From positions 94,185 to 158,184 of the forward strand of contig NZ_BBYJ01000021.1 of the NCBI RefSeq assembly GCF_001528665.1: 64,000 bases of DNA, given 5' to 3'. Below the pieces are notes generated by a model. The model saw only the letters and a list, made by a program, of their open reading frames with translations, was not told the origin of the DNA and did not search any database. Of the stretch, positions 35,073 to 46,263 are shown piece by piece. Origin of the DNA: Microtetraspora malaysiensis. Lineage in GTDB: Bacteria > Actinomycetota > Actinomycetes > Streptosporangiales > Streptosporangiaceae. The stretch's first letter is position 1; every line of letters starts with the position of its first letter. A program made the position numbers and the translations under genes.

Positions 35073-35936
35073 GTGGCTATCAAGTTGCCGGGCGGGCGCA
35101 CGATCGGTGTTCTGTCGGTCGGCGTTCTCGCCGGGTCTCTGTTTGCGGTGGGCGGCATGGCGACCGCCTCCTCCGCCTCCACCGCCGCCAAGGTCATCTA
35201 CGGCTGCGTGAACAAGAAGTCGGGCTACGTGCGCATCGTCAACGCGACGACCACCTGCAAGCCCACCGAATACAAGATCTACTGGAACCAGGCCGGGACC
35301 CCCGGAGCGGCCGGAGCGACCGGCATCGGCGGCACCGGCGCGACCGGCCCACAGGGTCCGCAGGGCCCGCGCGGCCTTCAGGGCGAGCGCGGCCCCGTCG
35401 GCCCGCAGGGCCCCAAGGGTGACACCGGCGCCACCGGTCCGCAGGGCCCGAAGGGCCAGGACGGCAAGGACGGCAGCAACGGCAAGGACGGCGCGCCCGG
35501 CGCCAAGGGCGAGCGCGGCCCCGCCGGCCAGCAGGGTCCCAAGGGTGACGCCGGCGCCACCGGTGCGCAGGGTCCGAAGGGTCAGGACGGCAAGGACGGC
35601 GCGCCCGGCGCGAAGGGCGAGAAGGGCGACCGCGGCCCGGCCGGCCCTCAGGGCGAGCAGGGCAAGCAGGGTCCGCAGGGCCCGAAGGGCGACCCCGGCA
35701 CCGGCGGCTCGGTCAAGCCCACGGTCGTGACCGGGAGCTTCGAGTTCGGCGGACAGGGTGGCTCCAAGAGCGTTTCCTGCCCCACGGGGAAGGTCGCCAC
35801 GGGCGGCGGCTTCACGATCGCGAGTGGCAGCGCCTCCGGCCAGATCTACGAGAGCGCTCCCTCCGGCAGCACGCTGAGCGGCTGGAAGATCTCCGGTAAG
35901 AACGCCGAGGGCATCGCATACGCCGTCTGCGTCTAG
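35073..35936 (+). CDS. secreted collagen-like repeat protein
   Basis: A 287-residue exported protein: an N-terminal signal (TIGVLSVGVLAGSLFAVGGMATASSAS, cut near residue 34), a 40-residue Cys-bearing head (VIYGCVNKKSGYVRI...CKPTEYKIYWNQ), about 43 Gly-X-Y triplets (residues 75-211, with one phase break near 85), and a 75-residue C-terminal globular domain with two cysteines. X-Y positions are rich in P, Q, K, D and A, as in bacterial collagens with charged triplets. A 126-bp (42-residue) DNA repeat unit is visible within. It likely forms a trimeric stalk at the cell surface; role unknown. Confidence 0.9.
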   Translation: MAIKLPGGRTIGVLSVGVLAGSLFAVGGMATASSASTAAKVIYGCVNKKSGYVRIVNATTTCKPTEYKIYWNQAGTPGAAGATGIGGTGATGPQGPQGPRGLQGERGPVGPQGPKGDTGATGPQGPKGQDGKDGSNGKDGAPGAKGERGPAGQQGPKGDAGATGAQGPKGQDGKDGAPGAKGEKGDRGPAGPQGEQGKQGPQGPKGDPGTGGSVKPTVVTGSFEFGGQGGSKSVSCPTGKVATGGGFTIASGSASGQIYESAPSGSTLSGWKISGKNAEGIAYAVCV

Positions 35937-35987
35937 CGTGACTGAGGAGCGGTGGCGGAGTCGTGGCTCCGCCGCCGTGTGAAGAAC

Positions 35988-36029
35988 GCGAAAGATCCTT
36001 CCAGGCAGGGTTCGGGAAGGATCTTTCGC
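35988..36029. terminator. bidirectional terminator, perfect 15-bp stem
   Basis: GCGAAAGATCCTTCC (35988-36002) and GGAAGGATCTTTCGC (36015-36029) pair perfectly around a 12-base loop, between the convergent collagen-like and PucR-type genes. Confidence 0.85.
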
Positions 36030-36035
36030 CGCGGA

Positions 36036-37202
36036 TCAGCCGGTACCTCCGGGGGACGGCACGGACGAGGGGTGGTAGCGCCCGGACAGCCGGGCCAGCT
36101 TGAGGCTGAGGTGCAGGCTCAGCCGCTCCACGCCGTCTCTGAGATCGGTCTCCGCCAGCTCCTCGACCCGCTGCAGCCGGTAGTACAGGGACGTCCGGTG
36201 CAGGCGCAGGCGGCGTGAGGTGGCCTGGGCGTTGCCGGCCAGGTCGAGGTAGGTCTCCAGCGTCTCCAGGAGCGGCCGGTGCTGGACGTCGTCGAGCAGC
36301 CGCTCCAGTCCCGGGTGGAGGTTGTCGTGGGGGACCCGGGTGAGCAGCCGGTAGACGCCGAGCCGGTCCCACTCCGCCGAGCGCCCGAGCTCCGGCACCT
36401 TCGCCGCGACCTCCGCGGCGTGCAGCGCCTCCTCGTACGACTCGACGGCGTGCGCGAGCGAGGGGCGGGGAGCCCCGATCCCGACCAGGACCGGCGTGCC
36501 CAGCGCCGCCCGCATCTCGTCGGGGAAGGAGGCGGTGCCCGCGGTGAGCAGCACGGCGTGGTCGTAGCGCACCAGGTGGAGGGGGTGGTGCCCGGCCAGC
36601 CGCCGCCGTACGGCCAGCAGCCCGCGCTCCAGCGTCAGCCGCAGCGTCTCGCCGGTGTCGGCGGTGACGGGCTTGGCGACCGCCACCGTGACGGGGGAGG
36701 CGTGCGGGAAGGCGCCCGCCTCGATCAGCGTCCTGGCGGCGTCGGCCTCCCCGCGCAGCAGCCCTCTGATCGCATCGAGCTCCCGGCGCGAGGCCAGGCC
36801 GGCGGCCAGGCTCTCGTGGAAGAGGACGAGGGCCAGCACCGGCGCGGCCGCCGCCGCGACCGCGATCTCCGGCTCCGCCATGGAGGGATCGATGTCGATG
36901 AACCAGAGGAAGCCGAGCGGCCGGCCCTCGTGCCGTACGGGGACGCAGATCCGCGGCAGCAGCCCGAGCTCGGGGGCGCCGGGCGTGCGCAGGGGGCCGT
37001 TGGCATCGTGGATGCCGGCCGTACGGAGGAACGCGCGCACCTCCGGTGTGGTGTGGCGGCGCAGGATCGAATCCCGCCGGACATCGTCCATCGGCCCGTC
37101 CTGCTCGCTGTACGCGACCACGCGTTGGCGGCCGTCTTCCAGCAGCAGCGGGCGATTGAGGCGCAGGGAGAGTTCGTCCACGATGCGCTGCAGATCCGCC
37201 AC
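36036..37202 (-). CDS. PucR/CdaR-type transcriptional regulator
   Basis: The 388-residue regulator has an N-terminal sensory region (about 1-130; QRIVDELSLRLNRPLLLEDG...), a GGDEF-like middle (about 150-270) and a C-terminal PucR helix-turn-helix (ETLETYLDLAGNAQATSRRL, then HRTSLYYRLQRVEELAETDL). PucR-type proteins control purine or sugar-acid catabolism and some secondary pathways. I start at GTG 37202, which has GGAGG just upstream; the frame is open to 37229. It is divergent from the metalloprotease gene. Confidence 0.9.
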   Translation of the reverse strand: MADLQRIVDELSLRLNRPLLLEDGRQRVVAYSEQDGPMDDVRRDSILRRHTTPEVRAFLRTAGIHDANGPLRTPGAPELGLLPRICVPVRHEGRPLGFLWFIDIDPSMAEPEIAVAAAAAPVLALVLFHESLAAGLASRRELDAIRGLLRGEADAARTLIEAGAFPHASPVTVAVAKPVTADTGETLRLTLERGLLAVRRRLAGHHPLHLVRYDHAVLLTAGTASFPDEMRAALGTPVLVGIGAPRPSLAHAVESYEEALHAAEVAAKVPELGRSAEWDRLGVYRLLTRVPHDNLHPGLERLLDDVQHRPLLETLETYLDLAGNAQATSRRLRLHRTSLYYRLQRVEELAETDLRDGVERLSLHLSLKLARLSGRYHPSSVPSPGGTG

Positions 37203-37307
37203 CCGACCTCCATCTGGGCATTCCAACATCTGTCGGACGGGTGCCCGTTGGTCTTCCCTACATGTGACCGATGATCTGCGTCAAGGTCGTATATAGCGTC
37301 TTGAATC

Positions 37308-39410
37308 GTGAAAGCCCCCAGAAAGCTGCTTCAGTGCCTGTTCGCGGCCATTGTTGTGGTTCCGGCGGCACTTGCGGCGACGCCCGCGTCCGCAGATCCT
37401 TCCCAAGATCCTGAGCATCCCTGGCGGCGTGACCACTGGCCCCAGACCCAGCCCTGGCAGCGTGACCAGCCCGACGAGGCGCAGGTCCTGCGCGGCCGCG
37501 CCTCGCGCGTGGTCGCGCCGATCGACCCCCAGAACTGGACGAACCCCGACCACATGACGTGGGCGGACTACAAGAAGATCCCCGGCTCCGACTGGGCCGA
37601 TCCCGGCAAGAAGGGGTCGGCGCGCACCTTCAAGGGAGCGCTGGTCCTGCTCGACTACCCGAACCAGCCGTTCGTCGTCACCCAGCCCAAGGGGTCCACG
37701 GTCTTCGGCAACCCCAGCGCCGAGGCCCACGACGTCCCGCGCGACCAGGTCGCCCAGTTCTACCAGGACTTCCTCAACACCCCCAACGCGCTCAACAAGG
37801 GGCACACCATCCACGAGTACTGGATGGAGGATTCCGGCGGACGCTACGGGGTCGAGCTGAAGGGCTTCGGCCCGTACACCATGCCCGGCAAGTCGCACGA
37901 GTACGGGATGGAGTACCAGCGCGACGCGTGCCCGGCGGGCGACACCTGCAACAAGAACCTGCGCACCGACGGCAACGCCGCCTGGCTCGCCGACGTCGGC
38001 CAGGAGGTGGCCGACGAGTTCGACTTCGTCTTCTACGTCAGCGCCGGCCAGGACGAGTCGTCGACCTGGCAGGAGTTCGGCATGATGAAGTTCCCCACCA
38101 AGGAGGACGTCACCGACGAGTTCGGCCCGCCGGACCCGAACCTGCCGAACTGGTCCGCGACCCGGTACGTGGAGTGGACCTCCTGGGCCGCGGGATCCAC
38201 GTTCTGGCCGAACGCGCGCTTCGGCGTCGACTCGGTCCAGACCGAGAGCTCCGGCATGGGCGTCTACGCCCACGAACTGAGCCACATCATGGGCATCGCC
38301 GACAACTACAACAACCCGTACGGCACGCCGATGCGCCGGGCGTACACCGGCATCTGGGAGATGCTCAGCCGCGGCAGCTTCAACGGCCCCGGCGGCCCGC
38401 ACAGCCGCTGGCTGATCCCGCCCACGGCGGGCGCGTCCATGGGCGCCCAGCACATGCTGCGCAACAAGATCAAGCTGCAGATGGTGGACGAGCGGAACGT
38501 CCTGCGCCTGTCGCGGGAGACGCTGCGCGACTCCGGTCTCGTCGTCGCCGACGTCACGGCCCGTGCCGTAGAGCCGGGCAAGAACGGCCTGGCGGGCGTC
38601 AACGTCTCCTTCGACACCGGCGACAAGTCCACCGGATCATGTGACACGCGGACCAACCCGCTGTGTGACGGCGGCAACTACGACAACTACACGATCGAAG
38701 TCGTGGACCGGATGGGCACCGACTCCTTCACCCCCGACTCCGGGGTGCTCCTGGCCAAGACGAAGAACCAGGACAGCGCGCCGTTCGAGTGGGTGATCGA
38801 CGCCAACCCGCAGGACATCGGGATGACCGACTACGTCCTGCCGGACGGCACCAAGGTCCCGATCACGATCGGCGACTACCGCCAGCTCTCCGACGCCCTC
38901 TTCCACGCGGGCACCGACTCCGGCAGCCAGTACGAATTCGTCGACCAGGCCAACCGGCTGCACTTCTACGTCGTCGACGTGCGCCGCGACGCCAAGGGGA
39001 CCCTGTCCTACACGGTCGCGATCCGCTCGCTGGACGGCGCGGGCCCGCAGAAGCGCGGCGTCAAGCTCGTGCCGGGCGCCGGCGTCCCCGCGGCCCAGAA
39101 GGGCGTGTCCACCTGCCGGTTCCCCCTGTTCAACACCGGCAAGGCGGCTCAGGGTGGGAACTCGCAGGACGTCAACGCGTACCTCGGCAGTGACGTCTAC
39201 CGACTGAAGGCGGAGGTCGAGGGCGCCGGCTGGACCACCATCACGCCGAACGCGCTGGCGGCCGTCGAGTTCGGCAAGCACGAGTTCGTCACCGTCCACG
39301 CCCAGCGCGCGGGCGGCGGCAGCAAGCACGCCATCGTCAAGCTCACGGCCACCTCCGAGAGCGACCCCTCCAAGACCATGACCGCCACCTGCAACGTCGT
39401 CGGCCTCTGA
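37308..39410 (+). CDS. secreted M6-like metalloprotease (immune inhibitor A type)
   Basis: A 700-residue exported protease. A Sec signal peptide ends near residue 29 (ATPASA-DP). The zinc motif H322-E-L-S-H326-x-x-G-x-x-D332 is of the extended metzincin-like form seen in M6 peptidases, followed by a Met-turn-like IWEMLSRGSF. A 300-residue beta-rich C-terminal part without a recognised adhesion domain follows. It would act outside the cell on proteins. GTG 37308 lacks a clear ribosome site; TATAGC lies 10 nt upstream. Confidence 0.88.
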   Translation: MKAPRKLLQCLFAAIVVVPAALAATPASADPSQDPEHPWRRDHWPQTQPWQRDQPDEAQVLRGRASRVVAPIDPQNWTNPDHMTWADYKKIPGSDWADPGKKGSARTFKGALVLLDYPNQPFVVTQPKGSTVFGNPSAEAHDVPRDQVAQFYQDFLNTPNALNKGHTIHEYWMEDSGGRYGVELKGFGPYTMPGKSHEYGMEYQRDACPAGDTCNKNLRTDGNAAWLADVGQEVADEFDFVFYVSAGQDESSTWQEFGMMKFPTKEDVTDEFGPPDPNLPNWSATRYVEWTSWAAGSTFWPNARFGVDSVQTESSGMGVYAHELSHIMGIADNYNNPYGTPMRRAYTGIWEMLSRGSFNGPGGPHSRWLIPPTAGASMGAQHMLRNKIKLQMVDERNVLRLSRETLRDSGLVVADVTARAVEPGKNGLAGVNVSFDTGDKSTGSCDTRTNPLCDGGNYDNYTIEVVDRMGTDSFTPDSGVLLAKTKNQDSAPFEWVIDANPQDIGMTDYVLPDGTKVPITIGDYRQLSDALFHAGTDSGSQYEFVDQANRLHFYVVDVRRDAKGTLSYTVAIRSLDGAGPQKRGVKLVPGAGVPAAQKGVSTCRFPLFNTGKAAQGGNSQDVNAYLGSDVYRLKAEVEGAGWTTITPNALAAVEFGKHEFVTVHAQRAGGGSKHAIVKLTATSESDPSKTMTATCNVVGL

Positions 39411-39422
39411 CACACGCACGGG

Positions 39423-39456
39423 AAGGCGCTCCCGGACCCTGTCCGGAGCGCCTTTC
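39423..39456 (+). terminator. intrinsic terminator of the metalloprotease gene
   Basis: AAGGCGCTCCCGGAC (39423-39437) pairs with GTCCGGAGCGCCTT (39441-39454) with one bulged C and a 3-base loop; the arm runs into TTT before CC. Confidence 0.75.
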
Positions 39457-39627
39457 CGCACCCGCCGAAGACGGGCTCTCAAGGGTGGGGAATGTTTGCG
39501 GCGGCGGCCGGTACGGGTTGGTCGTCGCCGGGAGGAGGACGGGGCGGCGGGGGGTATGCCCGAAATGACCCGCGTGCCGGTCCGCGCCGCGTCGTGATCC
39601 GGCGGGGAGCGGAGGGGGGCAGGGTAC

Positions 39628-40698
39628 GTGACGCGTCCGTCGGAAGCCGGGGAAACGCTGCGCCGTGCCGCACACGATCTCCATCCGGCCTATTTCGCCC
39701 TGGTCATGGCGACCGGCATCATCTCGATCGACCTGCGCACCATAGGGATGCCCGCGTTGTCCGCGGCGCTGATGTGGGTGGCGGCCGCCGGCTACGTCGT
39801 CCTCCTCGCCCTCACCGTGTGGCGGGTCGCGGCGTTCCCCCGCAAGATCCGGCACGACCTGCACGACCTGCACCGGGGGTTCGGATTCTTCACGTTCACC
39901 GCCGGGACGAACGTGCTCGGCACCCGGCTCGCCCTGGACGGCCACGGCTCCACGGCGACGGCGCTCCTCGCCGTGGGCATGCTGTCCTGGATCCTCCTCG
40001 GCTATGCCGTGCCGTGGGCGGTGGTGCTCAGCCGCAGGGGTCAGGAGCCGCTCGGCGGGGCGGAGGGAAGCTGGTTCATCTGGGTGGTCGGCGGCCAGTC
40101 CGTGGCCGTGCTGGCGGCGACGCTGGAACGGACGGCGGGCCCCGGGCGGGACGTGCTCGCGCTGCTCGCGCTCGTCTTCTGGGCCGTCTCCGTCTGCATC
40201 TACGGCCTGGTCGCGATCTGTGTCGCGCTGCGGTTGACGGTTTACGCGGTCCGGCCGGGCGATCTCACCCCGCCGTACTGGGTGGCGATGGGCGCCACCG
40301 CGATCAGCACGGTCGCCGGAGCCCAGATCGCGATCATGACGTCGGCGCCCGGGGGCCTCGGGACCCGCTTCTTCACGCCGCACGTCTCGTTGATCTTCTG
40401 GGCCTTCGGCACGTGGCTCTATCCCGCGCTCATCCTCGTCGGCTGGTGGCGGCACGTGCGGCACCGGGTCCCGCTCAGCTACGAGCCGGGATTGTGGAGC
40501 ATCGTCTTCCCCCTCGGCATGTACGCCGCGGCGTGCCACAGCCTCGGCACGGTCGCCGAGATCCCCATCCTCGTCGGGATCGGGAACGTCCAGGTGTGGA
40601 TCGCGTTCGCGGCGTGGCTGCTCGGGTTCGTCGCCCTGCTGGGCCGTCTCGCGGAGGAGTGCGGCCTCCGCCGGGGCCACCCGGGCCCCGGCGGATGA
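39628..40698 (+). CDS. TDT-family (TehA/SLAC1-like) membrane transporter
   Basis: A 356-residue membrane protein with about ten hydrophobic segments. The first-helix sequence HPAYFALVMATGIISI and the later FWAFGTWLYPALILVG are typical of the tellurite-resistance/dicarboxylate transporter (TDT) family related to TehA and plant SLAC1 anion channels. It may move sulfite, malate or another anion. The GTG start has GGCAGGGTAC upstream. It converges with purL, leaving only 6 bp. Confidence 0.88.
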   Translation: MTRPSEAGETLRRAAHDLHPAYFALVMATGIISIDLRTIGMPALSAALMWVAAAGYVVLLALTVWRVAAFPRKIRHDLHDLHRGFGFFTFTAGTNVLGTRLALDGHGSTATALLAVGMLSWILLGYAVPWAVVLSRRGQEPLGGAEGSWFIWVVGGQSVAVLAATLERTAGPGRDVLALLALVFWAVSVCIYGLVAICVALRLTVYAVRPGDLTPPYWVAMGATAISTVAGAQIAIMTSAPGGLGTRFFTPHVSLIFWAFGTWLYPALILVGWWRHVRHRVPLSYEPGLWSIVFPLGMYAAACHSLGTVAEIPILVGIGNVQVWIAFAAWLLGFVALLGRLAEECGLRRGHPGPGG

Positions 40699-40704
40699 CA
40701 CAGA

Positions 40705-42960
<2,256 letters not shown>

Positions 42961-42977
42961 CGGTCGCTCACCACTCC

Positions 42978-43661
42978 TCATGCGTTCACCAGCCTCTTGA
43001 GGATGGACGTGAAGAAGCTCCGGCCGTCCACGCTGGGGGCGCCGGTCAGCTCCTCGACGGCGTGCTCGGGGTGGGGCATGAGGCCGACGACGTTCCCGGC
43101 CTCGTTCGTGATGCCCGCGATGTCGTTGAGCGAGCCGTTGGGGTTGCCCCCGACGTAGCGGAACACGACCCGGCCGTCGCGCTCCAGGGCGGCGAGGGTC
43201 TCCGCGTCCGCGACGTAGCGGCCCTCGCCGTGCTTGATCGGTAGCACGATCTCCTGGCCGGTCGCGAAGTCGGACGTCCAGGCGGTGTCCGCGTTCTCCA
43301 CCCGGATGCCCTGGTCGCGGCAGATGTAGTGGAGGCCCTCGTTGCGAGTCAGCGCGCCGGGCAGCAGGTGCGCCTCGCAGAGGATCTGGAAGCCGTTGCA
43401 GGTGCCGAGGACCGGCAGGCCCGCGCGGGCGGCCGGGATCAGCTCGTCCATCAGCGGCGAGAACCGGGAGATCGCCCCGCAGCGCAGGTAGTCGCCGTAG
43501 GAGAACCCGCCGGGGAGGAAGACCGCGTCCACCCCCTTGAGGTCGTGGTCGGCGTGCCAGAGCGGCACCGGGTCGGCTCCCGTGAGCCGAACGGCGCGGG
43601 CCGCGTCCTGGTCGTCGAGTGTTCCGGGAAAGGTGACGACGCCCACTCGGGCAGCGTTCAT
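42978..43661 (-). CDS. purQ: phosphoribosylformylglycinamidine synthase subunit I (glutaminase)
   Basis: PurQ releases ammonia from glutamine for PurL. The 227-residue class I amidotransferase has the nucleophile elbow GTCNGFQ with Cys88, the oxyanion-side [13 protein letters not shown] (51-63) and the His-Glu pair in [10 protein letters not shown] near the end. I start at MNAARVG (43661) with GGGGGA upstream. Its stop is next to the purL start. An intrinsic terminator lies between it and the RsbW-like gene upstream, so purQL has its own promoter. Confidence 0.95.
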   Translation of the reverse strand: MNAARVGVVTFPGTLDDQDAARAVRLTGADPVPLWHADHDLKGVDAVFLPGGFSYGDYLRCGAISRFSPLMDELIPAARAGLPVLGTCNGFQILCEAHLLPGALTRNEGLHYICRDQGIRVENADTAWTSDFATGQEIVLPIKHGEGRYVADAETLAALERDGRVVFRYVGGNPNGSLNDIAGITNEAGNVVGLMPHPEHAVEELTGAPSVDGRSFFTSILKRLVNA

Positions 43662-43766
43662 GACAGGTCCCCCACGGTTACCCTCCAAGGCATGGGCGCG
43701 CCACGCCACCGCCTCATTCATGGGCGGCGGTCTGTGGCGGTACGCCTCAGGTTATCGGGTGAACCC

Positions 43767-43790
43767 AAAACCGCCCTATCTGAGGGCGGT
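43767..43790 (-). terminator. intrinsic terminator after the RsbW-like gene
   Basis: On the minus strand an 8-bp perfect stem (ACCGCCCT/AGGGCGGT, 43790-43770) with a 5-base loop is followed at once by TTTT and GGG. It lies 30 bp beyond the RsbW-like gene stop and separates it from purQ. Confidence 0.8.
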
Positions 43791-43819
43791 CGATCTCCAC
43801 GCGGAGGAGTGTGCGGGGG

Positions 43820-44269
43820 TCAGACGGTGGCGAGCTGGCGGTCCAGGGTGAGGAAGCGGGAGACGGCGTCCTCGTCCCAGGCGAGCTCCTTGGTCAGCCG
43901 GACCGTGGTGCCGCGGCCCGGCGTGATGTCGAAGGAGATCTCGTCCACGACCGACTGCATGATCAGGATGCCCCGGCCGTGCTCGGCGTCTCCCGGCGGG
44001 TATTGCCGGGGGATGGCGTTGAGCCCGTGGCCGCAGTCGATGATCCGCACCTCGCAGCGGCCCGCGCCGATGGCCGCGGTCACCCGGTAACGATCGGCGG
44101 GACCGCCGTGCCGTACGGCGTTGGCGCAGGCCTCCGAGGTCGCCAGGAGAATGTCGGACACGCAGCTCTCGGTCACACCCAGCGAACGCAGCGCGTCGCC
44201 GAGCACCCGGCGGACCAGGGGAATGCCGATCGCATCCCGTGGTAAAGCCAGTGAGAACTCGATGTCCAC
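43820..44269 (-). CDS. RsbW-like ATP-binding protein (anti-sigma kinase fold)
   Basis: The 149-residue protein has a HATPase_c_2 domain: N-box LLATSEACANAVRHG, then the G1 motif RIIDCGHGLN and G2/G3 region EHGRGILIMQSVVD. The family includes anti-sigma factors such as RsbW and SpoIIAB, which bind sigma factors and phosphorylate anti-anti-sigma proteins. No sigma or anti-anti-sigma gene is near. I prefer GTG 44269 (GGGAGGGG upstream) to ATG 44296. It sits between purS and purQ. Confidence 0.88.
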   Translation of the reverse strand: MDIEFSLALPRDAIGIPLVRRVLGDALRSLGVTESCVSDILLATSEACANAVRHGGPADRYRVTAAIGAGRCEVRIIDCGHGLNAIPRQYPPGDAEHGRGILIMQSVVDEISFDITPGRGTTVRLTKELAWDEDAVSRFLTLDRQLATV

Positions 44270-44418
44270 CGGACCCCTCCCGGTGTTGAAGGTCACCGTG
44301 AGAGGCTTCCCCGAGGAATCCGGGCTAACCGCAAAATGACGCGCCTGTTATTCAGTGGTCGCGCCAATGTTACGTCTTAGGTGCTTTGTCGGCTTTTTGA
44401 GGTGTGGAATGTGCGGTT

Positions 44419-44664
44419 TTACCGCTCCACACGCACGGTGAAATCCTCGATCACCGTGTTGGCCAAAAGGGTTTCGGCCATCTTCCGGACCTCGGCGAGC
44501 GCGGCCTCGTCGGCCTCGCCCTCGATCTCCACCTCGAACCGCTTGCCCTGCCGTACGTCGTGGACGCCCGAGAAGCCCAGCCGGGGCAGCGCGCGGGCGA
44601 TCGCCTGGCCCTGGGGGTCGAGAATCTCCGGCTTGAGCATGACGTCGACGATGACGCGCGCCAC
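44419..44664 (-). CDS. purS: phosphoribosylformylglycinamidine synthase subunit PurS
   Basis: PurS bridges PurL and PurQ in the FGAM synthase complex. The 81-residue sequence is standard: ARVIVDVMLKPEILDPQGQA, GFSGVHDVRQGKRFEVEIEG, MAETLLANTVIEDFTV. GTG 44664 has AGGAGG upstream, while the frame is open to 44775 but without family similarity. Its stop lies 149 bp from the RsbW-like gene start, so the usual purS-purQ-purL operon is interrupted here. Confidence 0.95.
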   Translation of the reverse strand: MARVIVDVMLKPEILDPQGQAIARALPRLGFSGVHDVRQGKRFEVEIEGEADEAALAEVRKMAETLLANTVIEDFTVRVER

Positions 44665-45147
44665 TGGTGTCCTCCTGGGCTGATGTCCGATGTCGCGGTC
44701 AAGGGTATCCGCAGGAGCGGGGATCGTTCCCGGCGGCCCGGAGGGATCATCTCCTCCAGGGAAAGCGCGAGCCACAGCTCCGGCAGGTGCCGGTGAGACG
44801 CGCGGCGGGCCTCCGCGACGCGATCCGCATGCCGCTCTCGCGCATGCCGGACGAGCCGGCCGGGGCCGAAGCCTGGCTGACTATGATCGACGGCCTGGTT
44901 GTGTACCGCGCCGACTGAGGCTGAGTTCCTCTCGGGCCCAGCTGATGACCATGGTTCGCCCAAGGGGTTCGGGGAACGTGGAAGGGTGGGCGTCGAGAAG
45001 GGGCTTGCGCGGCGGGCAGTGGCCTCTGCCACGATGTCCGCATACGCGGCCGGTATTCACACCATGGACGCCGACCGCGTGAGGACCCGGCCGTACTCGG
45101 GTGGCGACCCCACACGCGCGCGGCCCTAGAACGCACAGGAGTGGCAC
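44665..45147. other. 483-bp divergent spacer between purS and the E1/E2 operon
   Basis: This gap must hold promoters for purS (minus) and the 2-oxoacid dehydrogenase operon (plus). I could not place convincing -35/-10 pairs. A stem GTGGC (45019-45023) with GCCAC (45028-45032) is visible. One plus-strand frame ending at 44918 (...EAWLTMIDGLVVYRAD) reads like protein but has no ribosome site or recognised family, so I do not call it a gene. AGGAG at 45134-45138 serves the E1 alpha start. Confidence 0.4.
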
Positions 45148-46263
45148 GTGACAGCCGAAGCCCCTCGCGGTGCCGACGCACCCCCGGAGCTCATCCAACT
45201 GCTCACGCCGGAAGGCGAACGAGTCGAGCACCCCGACTACGACATCGAGCTGACCGCCGAGGAGGTGCGCTCGCTCTACCGGGACCTGGTCCTGGTGCGG
45301 CGCATCGACCTGGAGGCCGTCGCCCTCCAGCGGCAGGGCGAGCTCGGACTCTGGGCCTCGCTGCTCGGCCAGGAGGCCGCGCAGATCGGCTCCGGCCGGG
45401 CCCTGACCGACGCCGACATGGCGTTCCCCACCTATCGCGAGCACGCTGTGGCCTGGTGCCGCGACGTCGACCCGGTGAAGCTGCTCGGCATGTTCCGCGG
45501 CGTCAACCACGGCGGCTGGGACCCGTACGAGCACAACTTCCACCTCTACACGATCGTCATCGGCTCCCAGACGCTGCACGGGGTGGGATACGCCATGGGC
45601 GCCCAGCGCGACGGCGCCGAGTCCGCCACGATCGTCTACTTCGGCGACGGCGCCACCTCCCAGGGCGACGTGAACGAGTCGTTCATCTGGGCGTCGGTGT
45701 TCAACGCCCCGGTGGTGTTCTTCTGTCAGAACAACCAGTGGGCGATCTCCGAGCCGTTGGAGAAGCAGACGCGCATCCCGTTGTACAAGCGCGCCTCCGG
45801 CTTCGGGTTCCCCGGCATCCGCGTGGACGGCAACGACGTGTTCGCCTGCCTCGCGGTGACCCGCAAGGCGCTCGCGGACGCCCGCAACGGCCTGGGGCCG
45901 ACCCTGATCGAGGCGTTCACGTACCGGATGGGCGCGCACACCACCTCCGACGACCCCACCCGCTACCGGGTCGCGGGCGAGCTGGAGGCGTGGAAGCTGA
46001 AGGACCCGATCGAGCGGGTCAAGGCGTACCTGTTCAAGAACCAGCTCGCCGACCAGGAGTTCTTCGAGAAGGTCGACGCCGAGGCCGACGCGCTCGGCAA
46101 GGACGTGCGCCGGCGCTGCCTCGAACTGCCCGACCCCGGACCCGAGGCGATGTTCGACCACGTGTACAGCGGCCCGCACGCCATGGTGGACAAGGAGCGG
46201 GAGCAGTACCTGGCATACCTGGCGAGCTTCGAGAACGGCACTGAGACGGGGACCGGCCGATGA
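45148..46263 (+). CDS. 2-oxoacid dehydrogenase E1 alpha subunit (branched-chain/pyruvate type)
   Basis: The 371-residue E1 alpha subunit decarboxylates a 2-oxo acid with thiamine pyrophosphate. The TPP motif is GDGATSQGDVNESF...NN near residues 165-195, and the loop YRMGAHTTSDDPTRYR (about 255-270) is the conserved E1 alpha phosphorylation-loop region. Heterotetrameric E1 with a separate beta subunit, next to a valine/leucine dehydrogenase elsewhere in the window, favours branched-chain oxoacids, but pyruvate is possible. Overlaps the E1 beta gene by 4 bp. Confidence 0.92.
   Translation: MTAEAPRGADAPPELIQLLTPEGERVEHPDYDIELTAEEVRSLYRDLVLVRRIDLEAVALQRQGELGLWASLLGQEAAQIGSGRALTDADMAFPTYREHAVAWCRDVDPVKLLGMFRGVNHGGWDPYEHNFHLYTIVIGSQTLHGVGYAMGAQRDGAESATIVYFGDGATSQGDVNESFIWASVFNAPVVFFCQNNQWAISEPLEKQTRIPLYKRASGFGFPGIRVDGNDVFACLAVTRKALADARNGLGPTLIEAFTYRMGAHTTSDDPTRYRVAGELEAWKLKDPIERVKAYLFKNQLADQEFFEKVDAEADALGKDVRRRCLELPDPGPEAMFDHVYSGPHAMVDKEREQYLAYLASFENGTETGTGR

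Noticed and set aside
39628..40698. Tellurite resistance gene
   Set aside because: TDT proteins move anions; the tellurite name comes from E. coli TehA and nothing else here supports it.
44667..44918. A small gene between purS and the E1 alpha gene
   Set aside because: The end of the frame reads like protein, but there is no ribosome site, no recognised family and the first half looks random.
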